From NCBI GenBank assembly GCA_022835595.1, contig BQUP01000011.1, positions 253,319 through 317,318 of the forward strand: a stretch of 64,000 nucleotides of DNA, written 5' to 3'. The notes below the pieces were generated by a model that saw only the letters and a program-made list of their open reading frames with translations, was not told where the DNA came from and searched no databases. Within the stretch, counting starts at the first letter, position 1, and every line of letters begins with the position of its first letter. Shown here one piece after another: positions 12,145 through 28,858 of this stretch. This DNA comes from Cystobasidium ongulense (lineage: Eukaryota; Basidiomycota; Cystobasidiomycetes; Cystobasidiales; Cystobasidiaceae). The position numbers were made by a program, and so were the translations under genes.

Positions 12145-14444
12145 TATGTCGACAACAGTAGCAAAGTGCGTAGAGTTGACAGCGAAAAGGTTGAACGACA
12201 TATGCTGACCCTAGGCCGCTCTGTGTGACCATGTCTACTCTTTCTTCAGGATCAAGGCGAGTATATACAGATTAATAGCAGGACTGATACCCTTGTGCTG
12301 CTGGAACGTTGCTAATGAATGCTCTTCATGCACTTTTGCAGGACATCGAAGTGAGCAGTACAATTCGTCAAGAGTGCAAACCAAAGTGCAATAGCTGACT
12401 GTTGCACTCATCATAATAGGATGAGATGGCCAAGACGCAGAAGAACAAGGCTACCTCTTTCCATTTAGGCCAACTCAAAGCCAAGCTCGCGAAATTGAAG
12501 AGAGAACTACTCACTCCTTCTTCAGGTGGCGGCGGTCCGGCTGGTGCTGGTTTTGATGTTGCAAAGACTGGTATTGCCAGTGTTGGCTTTATTGGCTGTG
12601 CGTGTTCTTCTGCTGGTCACTTTAGCTCGTGAAGTCACTACTGATGTGCTGTATCGATCCTATAGTCCCTTCCGTAGGAAAGTCCAGTTTGATGAGTGGC
12701 CTTACCGGTGTAGACAGTGTCGCTGCCGACTACGAGGTGAGCATCCGCCCTACTTTTACTATTTGTCGGCAGCTAAAGTCACGCTTCTCTCTCTGTACAG
12801 TTCACGACCCTTACAACGTGAGTGTAGAGGCGCCTAGAAAGTGGTAGAAACCTAATCTGACTTAAAATGGCGGTTCATCAGTGTTCCCGGTACCATCAAC
12901 GTACACGGTGCTCCTATACAAATTCTTGATCTACCCGGTATTATTGAGGGTGCTAAGGATGGTAGAGGTCGAGGTCGTCAAGTCATTGCAGGTAAGTCGG
13001 ACCTGCTGTAAACTTACGGAAAGAGCGATACTGATCTATATTATTGATTCTCGCAGTCGCGCGCTCGTGTAGTATGCTCTTCATCGTCTTGGACGTACTC
13101 AAACCATTGGGCGACAAGGCCGTCATCGAGAACGAACTGGAAGGATTCGGTATCCGACTTGTGAGTATCTTGACTAATTAACACGGGCAGGCGGGGATCT
13201 ATATTGACTAGTATGTACCAAAACAGAACAAGAAGCCACCCAATATTGTTAGTAGCACCTTCTCGCAGCTACATTCAGCTATGATTGACTGACTTACTCG
13301 ACTCTGAAACAGCTCATCAAGAAGAAGGATAAGGGTGGTATCGCTATTTCACATACAGTGCCTCTGACACAATTGGAAGAACCGGAAATCAAGGCTGTCT
13401 TGGCGGAATATAAGTTATCGAATTGCGATGTTTCATTTAGATGTGATGCGACAATTGAAGAGGTGCGTTGGCTGCATCAACATATGGTAATTACTAGGGA
13501 TTTATAGGCTGACTACTCCGCTTTACTCTAACAGCTCATCGACGTTATTGAAGGCAACAGAATCTATATGCCCTGCGTGTAAGCTTTGATTGCCGTCAAA
13601 CTGAACGAAGTACTATTACTAACGCCTGGTTCCATTGTCAGCTATGTCCTTAACAAGATCGATGCTAGTGAGGCTGCACTGATAACCATACCTTACAGCT
13701 GCTCAATGTTACTTGACTGACAACCACTTTCCCCATGAACAGTCTCTATTGAAGAGCTAGGTAGGTGCTCTTCTTATATGAAACAATATTATGTAGCGGG
13801 CTGACTCCATTCTATTTGTAGATCTCCTCTACAGAATTCCTAACTCTGTTCCTATCTCAGCCAAGCAATGGCTAAACATCGACGAACTCATCGAGGTGAT
13901 GTGGGTGAGTACACTTTATTGATGAGACGTTTGCAAGGTTGTAATGCAGCAACTTGCTAATCTCATGGACGCACAGGATAAACTGAATATGGTCCGAGTG
14001 TACACGAAACCTAGAGGAAGAATTCCAGACTATACCGCGCCTGTGGTTCTTCCACGAACGAAGTGCACTGTCGAAGAGTATGTTGGCGGTTTAGATGGTC
14101 TGGTCAAGCATTCAAAGTGAGACTATACTAATGTTGTATTTGCTTCTACCTCTAGTTTCTGTAATTCCATCCATCGCGAGATTTTCAAGCAGGTGAGCAA
14201 ATGAACGCAGAGTGTTTGTGATGCTCGTTCCCTCGTGCTGACTCACATGATCTCGCCCGTGCAGATGAAATACTGTATCGTTTGGGGATCGTCAGTCAAG
14301 CACTCACGTGGGCAGAAGTGTGGTGGCAATCATGTTCTGTAAGTTGTTCCCTTTGAGCTTCCTCCTTAAATTGCAAAGCATGGGACTGATCACTTGCAAT
14401 CAAATAGCGAGGACGAAGACGTCGTACAAATCATCAAGAAGTAG
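12145..14444 (+). CDS. RBG1: Developmentally regulated GTP-binding protein 1 (DRG1/RBG1)
   Basis: Obg/DRG-class GTPase that helps stalled ribosomes together with a DFRP partner. I count about 17 introns. The conserved start MSTTVAKIKDIEDEMAKTQ is assembled from exon 1 (12145 to about 12163), a 7-nt exon (12250-12256), a 9-nt exon (12342-12350) and an exon from 12420. The G1 motif FPSVGKSS is formed across an intron; G2/G3 appear as YEFTTLTTVPG and [13 protein letters not shown]. Later blocks include [13 protein letters not shown], the DRG-specific [16 protein letters not shown]-like wording, NKID (G4) and the TGS domain: [20 protein letters not shown] and [12 protein letters not shown], ending [17 protein letters not shown] and VVQIIKK. 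The second intron begins GC instead of GT; no GT alternative keeps the frame. Confidence 0.95.
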
Positions 14445-15054
14445 TTCCATAGTCCTCGCCTCCCCAGATGACCAGCTATGGCCTTAGCATCGTTGGTAGA
14501 TTGACTATCTCGACGCCTGATCATTGTATCTTAATAGTGTAGCTTAAATATACGAGTAAGGAAAGTCAAGGCAGTCGCAAACACAGTCTTCCAACCTACG
14601 CAACGGCCGAAGGAACTGATCGGCCGGGTGGCCGGGATTCGAGCAGGGCACTGCGCTTTAGATCTCCCGTCCACAACTTGCATCTGACCAATCCATATAC
14701 AAACTTCATACACTTAGACACCTCACTTTGTTACAGTGCCTCAACCGACTCTTTCGCTCAAAGATCGTTTTGGTCGCCTCTCCACAGCCCACTCGCGCGC
14801 GTAGATCAGTTGGTTTGAAAGCGAATGGTAGGCGATATTGGCTAGAATGGCAGTCGCATTACGCTGACAGGAATTGTTGTGTACAGTACAATGACTGCAC
14901 ACATGAGACTCCAGCTTCCATTCTCGCCGGGCTTTCAAGCGGTCAGCCATGTCTGCATGATGGCGGTGTCCTCGATCAGGCGCGCCTCGTGACACGCAGT
15001 CAAAGACATCAATCAAAGAAGCTGCACGGAATTCCAAAGACAGGGCTTCAAGAT
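14445..15054. other. Gap between DRG1 and F-box gene; possible 5' exon
   Basis: This holds the DRG1 3' flank and the F-box gene upstream region. An open frame continuous with the F-box gene runs from about 14728 but has no ATG before 15055. ATG codons at 14891 and 14903 are in another frame and would need a splice, so a short 5' coding exon here is possible but unproven. Confidence 0.5.
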
Positions 15055-16187
15055 ATGCCCAACGAGCTCCTCCTCAAGATCAAGGGCTACTTGACCGACT
15101 TTACAGACCATTCTACATTCTGGGCTCTCTGTCCGGACTCAGCCGCTCTCTATCAGGAAGATGATTTCAGAAAGATCTTGCTCGGATCAGGACTCGGTCG
15201 ACCCGAGTTCTGGGCGGACAAGAGTTGGGCGGAAACTGCAAGTGAGTCTAATAGAAAGCTTGTTCCTTCTCAGAGAATCTCGCAATGTCGTGGCCTGACC
15301 AGAGTTTTGTTATTTCGGCCAGGAATGGTCACCAAACATCTTGATGACTGTCATCTGTGCCACAAGTATATGCACGACGCCGAAACGTCAGCAAACGAAA
15401 CTGCAGTGAAGGTCTACGATAAAGCAGCAGATGCGCCCTGGATATCAGTCATCTTGAATCTACGTCAAAGTGCAGGTCGATACTCTGTCAATTGGACCGA
15501 AGAAATTGTGCAGAATCGACCAGAACTCATTCTTGCTAATTTTGTACCAGCGCACGAAGAAGCGCCGTCGATATCGGCTTGCCACGCCCAGGCCGATGCA
15601 AGGCTGGTAGAACATCCTGCCATGGCCTGTAGATTGGCATTTATCCAGCCTATACGAACAGTAAAGTGCGGATTCGAATCAGACTCAGTATGGCAATTTG
15701 GGAAAGCCGAGACAGTAGTCAAAAGCCAGAGCACTCCAGCTTCCTATCACGAGCTCAATGCTAGAGCTGCACAAGCAGAGGAGTATAGGAGTGAATGCTT
15801 CAACGAGGACGGCATCACAGTCCTTGATCTTCTGCTTGCAGCGTCTGATACGTGAGTCCATTTCGCAGATGTTTCGTGCTTGTCGTACAGCTTTGCTAAT
15901 TGGAAGAGCCTTTGAATGTCAGGCCTAAGATACCGACGGATGGCTTGACAGGTCGACCGCTCGTTTTCGGAGGTATACTGGACGACACTCTCCGCGGTCA
16001 AAATACGATTTGGGTCTATGCGACTTGCCAGACTGAAGAACCGAGCGTAATGGTGCCAGCAACATATGCATACGCACGAGATCACACGGCTTCAAGCTCG
16101 ATGGATTGGGGAAGAATGGCAGAGATGAGTTATGGATTGTTTGATCCGAATATCAACAGTTATGGTTATCCGCTTGAAGTAAAGTGA
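15055..16187 (+). CDS. F-box domain protein of unknown target
   Basis: The protein opens with an F-box, MPNELLLKIKGYLTDFTDHS (first 40 residues), the Skp1-binding module of SCF ubiquitin ligases. The rest (about 330 residues) has no domain I recognise; a CHLC pair (DDCHLCHKYMHD) looks like a partial metal-binding or disulfide motif. Two exons join across the intron starting GTGAGT at 15853: AASDT then PKIPTDGLTGRPLVFGGILD, ending YGYPLEVK. The start given is the first in-frame ATG; the true start may lie upstream. Orphan F-box genes of this sort are common in basidiomycetes. The target is unknown. Confidence 0.65.
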
Positions 16188-16371
16188 ATTAGCGTAGTAG
16201 TAATGTGTAAGGATAGGTCATTTGGGTATACCTGATCAACAGGATAGACAATAAACGAAAAGTTCTATTTTGGAAAGATGCTACTGATGGACTGCTTTGC
16301 CGACTTCCTACCTGCTGCAGCCTGTTATAAAGAGCTTAAAAGTCTCGGACAGGCTTGGTTGAAGGACTTCT

Positions 16372-17032
16372 CTACGCCCTCTTTGACTTCGAGCTCGACA
16401 GTGAAGAGCTTAACAGCGCTGTGGTGCGCCGGACCATGTCAACCGATAAGATCTGGGGACGATTCATAAGCCTGACGATTGCCTGCGATACTTGTACGCT
16501 ATGACTCACAGCTGGGATGACGAAATAAGGCACATAGGAACACAGAAGTATTGTACGCTGTTCCTGTGTCACGTGCAGATCTGCAAGCACCGTCGCGAGA
16601 CATGCAACTGTCGTAGTAGCGGCATGAGCACCATAGGCAGCTAGAAGAGGCCATATTCGCTTGTCGTCTATCATGTATACCACAGAAATCAGGTTTATAA
16701 AGTGGCGCAATCACACCGAATAATGGCAACAAAGAGAAAAACGCACCGCGAGCAAGGCCAACTATGCCCAGTACAAAGACCGGGCATTGGAATAGCAACT
16801 CTAGCCAAAGGAAAGCCTTGAACCATGGCTTAGGACCGTATCTGAACAATGGATCGTTGGTGGTCGTGAGGAAGTAGTCCAACGTTTGTCGAAGTGGTGC
16901 TGGAAAGTAGTCTTTTGCGAAGAGAGCTTGTGTATCCAATGCTAGCGAGAAGACCAGATGTGACATGAAGAAGACGACATAGAGTGCATCGAGAGGCCGT
17001 CCGCTCAGTGACCTTGGTAATGAGCTTGTCAT
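16372..17032 (-). CDS. EXPERA-domain membrane protein (TMEM97 / sigma-2 receptor-like)
   Basis: Four-helix ER/endosomal membrane protein of the TMEM97 (EXPERA) family, linked in animals to sterol and NPC1 handling. About 175 residues. Start MTSSLPRSLSGRPLDALYVV; then FMSHLVFSLALDTQALF, FPAPLRQTLDYFL, DPLFRYGPKPWFKAFLWLEL, LFQCPVFVLGIVGLARD, the hallmark PLLAAYGAHAATTT, and YVPYFVIPA. The first intron (about 16668-16730) joins LAR to DDKRIWP. The second is best read as 57 nt (16453-16509), joining VPYFVIPA to ILSVDMVRR, which restores the family ending. The next ATG lies on the other strand at 17319 (divergent pair). Confidence 0.88.
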
Positions 17033-17318
17033 TGGACCAGGTCCTTGCTTCTTCCAGTTGGGATGCACTCAAGCTGAACAAGTGCCACCAAAAATCAAGG
17101 CCTGCCTGACCGCCACATCTTCGCTTCCGTCCAGTATACATCAATATACGAATATACGCAAGCGTGACAGGAAGACGCTACTCCATCTCTCTGCAGAAGA
17201 CGATTTTGGCGTATGGGCTGCATCTGAAGAAGTCTGTAGCATCGTCAGCGGGCTCGCCATCTGTTCGGCGAGCCCTAGAGCGTCGCAACGCGATCCTCCG
17301 TCAACAATCAACAGCAAG

Positions 17319-18590
17319 ATGGAAAACATCTCCAAATCGGATCTCCCGTCGAACTTCACGCGTCGACAGACCCGCACGATGCGCTCGAAAAGTACCAGAG
17401 ACAAGAATGCCTGGGCAAAGCTCGTTCGGACCTCACCAAATCGTACGAATGCTGTCAACATCATCGGACAACCGAAAGCTAGTACTTCGATGCTGACGAT
17501 TGAAGAGGAAGATGGACTACAAGTAAGCTGGCTTGCTGATCGTCTTCCCAACCTGTTCACTAGCTCATTTGGAAAGACATAGGTCCGAGCTACCAAAAGG
17601 AATCGGGGCCATCCTGAGCCGAATCGTAAATTCGATATACCCACAGATGAATCTATAGACGAAGCTATGAGTGGCTTTGCTTTCATGAACCTAGATCTGT
17701 CGAAGCCGTTACAAGACAAGTCTAATGCGCAACCCTGGTCTGCTAACTCGAGGATGCATCCTTTTGCTAAGGCAAGTAAGAATGATACCGTCAACCTGGA
17801 GCGTGCCATAGTCTCAGGAGGAAATGTACCCCTAAACGCAATGCTCATTCCAACTTCCACTCCGCCTCAAAGTAATTACAACGCTGCGAATGCTTTTGCA
17901 GCTCTAGAAGAAGCTGATCTCTCGATAATTGCACCTATTCCACATTTCCGCTTCACTGGCAAAGCGAACTCTGAATCCTCGCAATCACACGCACAACCGT
18001 CATTCACCTTCACGAAAGCAAATAGCATTGAACAATCCTTTCCTACTCCGCACGCTACCCAGCCTGCTCTCAGTCTATCTGAAACGCTCGTTCGCGAGCA
18101 CCAGGATCCTGCAAGCCCTCCCGTTGCCGCGTCTTCCCAATCCTCAGCCCCGGGTGACGACGACTTTGCGAATCTCCTACAGAAGCAACTTGCGCTGAGT
18201 GCGCCAAATTCCATGATGCCACTGTCGACTGATCCAGAAAGCCAGAAGACCACGACAACTGAAGGTCAATTGGCTTCCGAGTCCGATGTAGACATACTCC
18301 AGTCCCTTCATGGTCGGAAACGAAAAGTCAGCAAAGGCAAATCCTTCTCCGCAGGAACAACTTATGACAGTCTCAAAGCTAAGAAAAAGGTCGTCAAAGA
18401 CAAGTCTCGTTTTTCGAGTGAAAGAGTACCTACTGTCGCTGCAAGAAAGGGTAAGAACATTTCGCCATCAGCTGTACAATCGTCAAAAACCGCTCTTGTA
18501 GGCATGAGAGCTAGCAGAGGTTCAGTGATTCGAGATACTCCGGTGAAAGCAGATCCGGAAGCTAGCGTTGACGAATTAGGATTAGCATAG
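17319..18590 (+). CDS. Uncharacterised basic/serine-rich, probably nuclear protein
   Basis: I do not recognise the family. Two exons join at the GTAAGC near 17523: the first (MENISKSDLPSNFTRRQTRT onward) ends EEEDGLQ, the second begins VRATKRNRGHPEPNRKFD. The product is about 400 residues and largely low complexity. Basic runs RKRKVSKGKS and KAKKKVVKDKSR look like nuclear localisation signals, and the protein contains many Ser/Thr-Pro sites (for example SFPTPHATQP, RDTPVKADPE). A short conserved-looking core may be IDEAMSGFAFMNLDLSKPL near residue 95. A chromatin or kinetochore role would be a guess. It is divergent from the EXPERA gene (286 bp between starts) and convergent with the HAD gene. 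Confidence 0.7.
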
Positions 18591-18781
18591 GAAAGTGTGG
18601 CACTCATTGCACGGCGGCATACGCTCGAGATACGCAATCAATTTCCCAGCCAGCATAAAGTTTCCCTCTGAGGTAAGAGGTTTTCAATGTAGCATAGTTC
18701 AAACCGTTCGGTTTTTCTTCTTCTTTTGTTCGATAAGACACTGCAATGCCTGCTCTGCTCATTCACAACATGGCTTGTATT

Positions 18782-19791
18782 CTATCCCCACAGCAGCTGC
18801 TGCACATCAGACCAGTCTTCGAAGCTATAGATGGAGCTATTGCTGCCCGCTGTACCGGTTTGCCCCTGCCACCCCTCGCTAGCGGGCCAGACGCTGACAT
18901 TGAACTGTTCAAATGCTTCGAAAGCGCTACCATCCAGGCCAGCTGCGAATCCAACTGTCGTCGGACTTTCCCAAAGCGGCTGCAGGTCCGCATCACCATC
19001 TGAGAAGAAGGCTACCCTCTCTTGACTTTTCGCTGGAATTGTTTTCAGAATTCGCTGCATGAGCTTAGTCTTGTCTGACCCTGCGAACAGCGGTTCAGCA
19101 TGATTGAGAGGGTTCGAAGGCAGTACTCCAGGTGGAAGAATCTCGGAACAGTAGGTTGCGATGTTCCCTACTACTTCGGGGCAGCCAGATGCTTCTTCTA
19201 GTACGAGTCGGATCCAGGAGGGCGACCAGTTCAAGCTGATGACGTGAATTTGGACACCTTTGTCGATAGCTGCTTGTGCGAACCCACACCACCCATCCCG
19301 TAGTGTAACGTTGCGAGCGTATCGTTGAAGGTTGGACAATGTAACAGTGTCGAACAATCCAGAGGAGTTGACGTAGGTGAAAGACCACTGTTCAACGGAT
19401 CTCAAGAGGGCATTGTTGGAGTAGTCTATGGCTCCTTGAAGTGAGGTGGGCTCAGGTACCGTATCTGAAGCAGCGCCTTGTATAGTACCATAGGTCTGCT
19501 CGATTTCATCCCAAGAAGGAATGGACGTATTGGGCGGCAGGCTATCTTCGGCGGCGTATGAAAGCGTGGAGTACGCGTCCGATATAACAATTGTGCTAGA
19601 ATAGTACATCCAGGTGTCAATATTGAGCACAGGCACAAACACATATGCTCTGGAATTGTTCAGACTTACCCGTCGAAATCTAGGAACAACGACAACCCTG
19701 CCGGTGGCGCAGATGCGCTAGTGGCATTTTGATTTTGCACTGGGGCACCCGACACCGCTTTGGCAGCCAGCAAAAGTGGGATCCAAATCAT
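18782..19791 (-). CDS. Secreted HAD-family phosphatase-like protein
   Basis: Haloacid-dehalogenase-fold hydrolase with a probable signal peptide. The start MIWIPLLLAAKAVSG (19791 downward) is hydrophobic and followed by a Ser/Ala linker. HAD motif I, LFLDFDGTIV, is split by an intron: DFDG from the first exon, TIVISDAY from the second, with a GTAAGT donor near 19671 and a TTCTAG acceptor. Motif II/III regions are IHVISLNWSPSW and the lysine-containing SDKTKLMQRIL; motif IV is FFSDGDADLQPLW with the expected acidic residues. Several N-x-S/T sites (NTSIPS, NSSGLF, NVTLRD, NVSVWP, NSSIYS) fit a glycosylated secreted protein. About 310 residues; substrate unknown. Confidence 0.8.
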
Positions 19792-19960
19792 TTTTGCTTG
19801 TCAAAGAGTTGTCGAAAGCAAGAGAGAAAGTCTGGTGACTCTGTCCTAGGAAAAAGTGCAAACCGCCCGTAATTTCACCCGCGTCGATCGATGTGATCAC
19901 CGAGTCTTTCGGGAGCAGTGAATGAAACCTTAGAATCCTTGTCCGTCGAGGCGGAGTCCT

Positions 19961-21619
19961 TCAAATCTTTCCGACTCCTTCTGAGCTAGCTATCTCTTCT
20001 AACGAGAAATTCGAATCATCGGAATCCTCATCGTTCTCGTCACTTGCTGCAGCCACTTCGCCCTCTGGTGAACGACGTTTCTTGTTTCGTACTTTTACTT
20101 TGTGTGGCTTGTAAGTCGCCCCATAGCGGTCGCTGATGCGCAAATTCGGTAAGTTTCTGGGAATTTCGCGAGGTTGACGCTTGGCAAGACGACCTAAGCT
20201 AGCCTTGAAGTTCACCATCTGGACGAGGCTATCATTGACAGGAGTGGCGACGTTGAGCTCTTGGCCAAGCTTGGAGATATATCCATTCATGAAATCACTG
20301 TTTTGTCATGACGATAAGCCACTTTTATCTTTGCACGCGTGAAGAAATGCTTACATTTCTGTACGAGGAGCCCCATTTCTGATGTCCGCAAGCGTGCTCG
20401 AAACATTGGCATCGGTCATGCGGGCTACTTGCATAGCGCGAGCATGCAGAGCTTCAATGCTTAGTGCATGACCAGGGGGGAATCTCCCGTGCTCAAGCAG
20501 CATCGTATCGTCGTCGCTCTCAACTTGATAACCCCTTTCCATCTGCTGTAACATTTCCTTGCGAGCTTGCTCTGCGAAGACGCGACTGACCTCGTAGCAT
20601 ATCCGGTATGCCATATGCTCCATGTGTCGCTCGACAAGGACGCCATTTTGAACATCGAAGATCGCTGTCAACGGATTGATCACACAATTGATGGCTATCT
20701 TCTGTTGCTGCACTCGAAGTAGTTCAGGTAAGCTGAGCCACTCGAAATTGAGGGGCTGGCATGCCAGCATTGAGGATATTGTAGAGCGCAAAGTTTGTGT
20801 AGAGCTTGCTGCTGGCAAGTACTCCAAGCTTGGATGCTTCCGATTGATGCTGTTTGTGATAGGATTGGCATCCCATCGGCCGGCTTCTTTAAGGAGATTC
20901 TGCACGTGTAGATTGGGCATCACGGCAAAGGGTATACTTCCTACACCAGCCCATACAGTATGCACAGTCGATGTAGAGCTAGAACCTGGTGGTCTTCGCA
21001 CTGACTTGAGATAGGATCCATGTGTATTCACACCGACTACAAAGTTTGGTCGGAGGTTCTCGTCGGGAAATAGGTTGTTGATCAGGGAATCAACAATACC
21101 GCCGCCGTTCTGAAGCAGCACGATAGTACTGTCTGTCGACAAGCGGGGCAGCAATTGCTGTAAGGCCGGCAGCACGGCTGGACCTTTCGTAGTTACGAAA
21201 AGTGAATCGATGCCACCAAGTGTCTGGCGCTGCGCATCTCGCAGGCGGTGTCCTTGCAGTACCTTGTCGCTAATGAACGGATGACCAATTATTCCTTGCG
21301 TCGGTGTCCGCACTGGTGCAATGAGCTCGACATCCACATCAGCTGCGTGTATCTGTTGACCGTCGCGTTCGATGGTGAGTTCTCGATTTTGTCGAACGAG
21401 GTCGTTGTAGCGACCACTTTTGCGGACAATGAGCTTGACAGCTTGATTCGCATACTTGGACAGATGTACAGCCAACAGGGAACCGACTGCGCCGACTGGA
21501 AGGCGTATACGTGCAGAGGTTCATGGAGCAGACCGATCATCAAATTGTCAGTTCAAAAGTACAATCTTGAGATACAGTGCAAGCAAGAGCAACATACCTC
21601 CCAGCACATGCAACACCAT
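19961..21619 (-). CDS. 2-dehydropantoate 2-reductase-like (PanE/ApbA family)
   Basis: NADPH-dependent ketopantoate reductase family, third step of pantothenate (CoA) synthesis if authentic. Exon 1 gives MVLHVLG (from 21619); the splice from GTATGT to CCTTCCAG yields MVLHVLGVGAVGSLLAVHLS, a GxGxxG Rossmann motif. Further blocks: LFVTTKGPAVLPALQQLL, TIVLLQNGGGIVDSL, FVVGVNTHGSYL, and the C-terminal domain KIAINCVINPLTAIFDVQNG with the family lysine and asparagine. A last exon adds FMNGYISKLGQELNVATPVN, then an unusual tail rich in basic then acidic residues (KVRNKKRRSPEG, DENDEDSDDSN). Fungi also carry PanE paralogues of other function, so the substrate is not certain. Confidence 0.85.
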
Positions 21620-21816
21620 CAATAGATGTATCGACGAGACTACTATAGCATTCCCGCGAGCGTAGGGTGGAGACTTGGTGAAAGCAAACCTTCGAGCTTT
21701 CTTTCTCTCACCGATTGATCCAAAAACTGTGGCGGCCTGCAGGACAGGCAAATTGCCCTGACTTCCCTACCCACACTCCTTATTCAGTACTTGGCCTGTT
21801 CGTACTGTCTGTCAAG
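21620..21816. promoter_or_regulatory. Shared promoter interval PanE-like / NYN-like gene
   Basis: These 197 bp separate two divergent start codons. No specific element is recognised. Confidence 0.45.
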
Positions 21817-23033
21817 ATGCTATCGCGCTCCTGTCGATGTTTTACAGGGATCCGAAGATCAGCTGTTCCAATGTCGACCTCTGCATCAACAGTAGTTACG
21901 GAATCTGGGAGGCTGCGGAGGCTGCCGCGCATACTATCCAAACCTGCAGCGCTGGCTGCATCTCGTCCACATACACCTTCGAGGCCTGAAAGAGCTCCAC
22001 CTGCTGCAATACCTCGCTCAGGGGAAAAGCAGGTGCAAGGCCATCCAGCCGAGCCGAGAGGTTTCATCTATGTCGCAGTCGACGGTGATGCATGTCCAGT
22101 CAGTCAACTACTTAACCTTGAAAAATGAAAGAATAGTCCCATAACGCCCTCCTTTTTTTTGTAGTTTCATCAAGATATTATGGTCAAAGGTCGGGCAGGT
22201 GGATGGAAAGCAGCAGAGATCCTGGTCAAAGAAATCAAATCTTTATTCGGTCTTGCTGGCGACGATTTGACCGATGTTATTGTGCAAATATGTAAGGCTA
22301 TGTTCGATACTCAGCTTGATGTGGATACATCTGACAGACTTCCTACCGCAAAGTCTTGAATCAACGCGGACACGCCGCTTATGGTTGGCATAAGTTTCGC
22401 ATTCACAAAGACGTGTCAGAAGCCTTTTTTGAAGGCTTGAATCAAGCAGACCCGCTCCTGAATGTGGTGAATGTGGGACAACAGAAGGAGGCTGCAGACA
22501 TGAAGATCATAGGTAAGAGTGACTGCTCCAAAGCTACTCGACATTTCTCTAACGGGATAAAGTGAATAGCGGGTCTCAATTTTCACCTCCGCTTGCCCGG
22601 GTGCAAGAAAGTTGCGTTGGCTGGTCTGAATGATGGGGGATATACTGGAATGTTACGGTGAGTACTTGCCCCAATCCGTTGACAGTGCTATGCAAGCTCA
22701 TCATCACTCCTACCGGTTCCCCTGATCAAGGAGTTTCATTACTCGGGGTCAAGGCCATAAGGTAGTCTTGCTTAAAAGTGAGTTTCGCCAAGTATCTAGT
22801 CGGGCGTATCATAGCTGACCCTAAACCCAAAACAGCCTCAGAAGAAATCGCAGCGTAAGTCGTTGGTACAGACGAGTCAGGCGGAAGCTAATTTGATGTA
22901 ATCCAGCAATATCAAAGAGATAGCCATAGGACCAGACCAGCCAGGTCGAAAAGGCGACTATGGGCTGCCTATCGTATCACTGCCATCAAACCTTTTTCAG
23001 CCTCGGAAGCTGCCACCTCCATCTCCACTGTAA
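21817..23033 (+). CDS. NYN/DUF7923-like protein with mitochondrial-type N-terminus
   Basis: Multi-exon gene of about 300 residues. The N-terminus MLSRSCRCFTGIRRSAVPMS is rich in Arg/Ser with no acids, like a mitochondrial presequence. The core then reads GFIYVAVDGDACP spliced to FHQDIMVKGRAGGWKAAEIL, then YRKVLNQRGHAAYGWHKFRI, EAFFEGLNQADPLLNVVNVG and KEAADMKIIAGLNFHLRLPG, ending RKLPPPSPL. The DGD...PFH, GGxxAA and VGxxKEAAD pattern resembles the NYN-type domain found beside CCCH zinc fingers in fungal proteins (DUF7923 from memory), but I see no zinc finger here. NYN domains are RNases; whether this one is active is inference. Confidence 0.6.
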
Positions 23034-23270
23034 TCCTTGTACTGCCTGCAACAAGTTATTCTCTCCTTGAAAAAAAAGGTGTAGTATATGTATAATACGT
23101 CTGCGTGTTGGTCAACTAAGCCTGCTGGAGGAAGGGGTAGCGAAGGAGTCCACTAGAAGTGAACTAGAAGTGACTGGTCATGGTACAGTTATATTACAGC
23201 AAGCAAATTGAAGGTGTGATTGCTACATTGTTACTTAATACGAAAGACGTGCCAAAGCGTATGCGCGGAC

Positions 23271-28858
<5,588 letters not shown>

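Noticed and set aside
16483-16509. A 27-nt intron (GTGAGT...TCGCAG) in the EXPERA gene
   Set aside because: The same donor with an acceptor 30 nt further on gives an ordinary 57-nt intron and restores the family ending (VPYFVIPA followed by ILSVDMVRR).
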